Origin: Hyphomicrobiales bacterium
GTDB lineage: Bacteria > Pseudomonadota > Alphaproteobacteria > Rhizobiales > Rhizobiaceae
Length of the DNA stretch: 64,000 nt
Reading direction: 5' to 3'
NCBI GenBank assembly: GCA_900469965.1
Contig: UBZP01000004.1
Coordinates: 1 to 64,000, forward strand
The position numbers were made by a program, and so were the translations under genes. The stretch's first letter is position 1. Each line of letters starts with the position of its first letter. Below are positions 63,914-64,000 of the stretch, piece after piece. A model generated the notes under the pieces. The model made no database searches and was not told the DNA's origin. It saw only the letters and a list, made by a program, of their open reading frames with translations.

Positions 63914-64000
63914 CTAACCCCGAATTCGGGAGTATCTGCCGATGAAGGCTTCAACGGTATCCAGTTCCGGATCCAGGATTTCGAACCGCTCCTCCCTTTG
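63914..64000 (-). CDS. thrC: C-terminal end of threonine synthase (partial)
   Basis: The last 28 codons read EERFEILDPELDTVEAFIGR and then a short basic tail to TAG. This matches the ERFE(V/I)L...V..FI ending of threonine synthases, and in Rhizobiaceae thrC stands directly upstream of the M16 peptidase gene. The rest lies beyond the window. Confidence 0.7.
   Translation of the reverse strand, partial: QREERFEILDPELDTVEAFIGRYSRIRG

Overview
The window is a GC-rich chromosomal segment from an alphaproteobacterium, most probably a member of the Rhizobiaceae (Rhizobiales). This rests on gene content and order. It holds the aa3 cytochrome oxidase chain (ctaC-ctaD-ctaB-small ORF-ctaG-ctaE-DUF983-surf1) running into ispH-thrB-rnhA, a histone-deacetylase-like gene followed by xseB, a dxs/tlyA/RNA-methyltransferase group, bioMNY, ribB-aroC, and fabI next to a DnaJ-type gene and pdxH. 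It also has the order-typical families BA14K, IalB, DUF1344 and an RT0821-like lipoprotein. No rRNA, tRNA, CRISPR array, intact insertion sequence or prophage was recognised.

Layout. 1-5 kb: a partial gene, a Tat-exported sulfatase, then a cobalamin riboswitch directly upstream of a Rieske oxygenase and its reductase that look like glycine betaine demethylase GbcAB. 5.1-6.1 kb: a small AT-rich island on the minus strand with a colicin-D-type immunity gene, a decayed gene fragment, and what look like the first and last pieces of an RTX-type calcium-binding protein. 6.2-13.2 kb: GH25 lysozyme, BA14K protein, acyl-CoA dehydrogenase, enoyl-CoA hydratase, and a divergent epimerase/XRE-regulator pair. 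13.2-22.8 kb: RNA methyltransferase, tlyA, chemoreceptor, dxs, pirin, HxlR regulator, xseB and deacetylase. 22.9-24.8 kb: biotin uptake bioM-bioN-bioY. 24.9-36.2 kb: a YcaQ-like glycosylase, a sulfotransferase-like protein, ribB, aroC, a GGDEF-EAL protein, DUF1344, a phosphatase, fabI, a DnaJ-family protein and a lipoprotein. 36.2-43.4 kb: pdxH, two envelope or hypothetical proteins, a polysaccharide deacetylase, tldD, and a TetR/aldo-keto reductase pair with twin operators. 43.4-54 kb: IalB, then the cytochrome oxidase block behind an FNR/FixK-type box, ispH, thrB and rnhA. 54-64 kb: grpB, peroxiredoxin, DsbD-like protein, yqgE, a zinc peptidase, a low-GC zinc-motif orphan, a phosphodiesterase, a GNAT, an M16 peptidase and the end of thrC.

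Most of the window is ordinary core chromosome, into which short accessory modules appear to have been placed: HxlR-pirin, the chemoreceptor, TetR-AKR, the 113-residue membrane protein and the 164-residue zinc protein. The observations most worth a second look are the cobalamin riboswitch on the betaine demethylase operon, the immunity/RTX island, and a dispersed repeat whose two copies keep two hairpins by paired substitutions.
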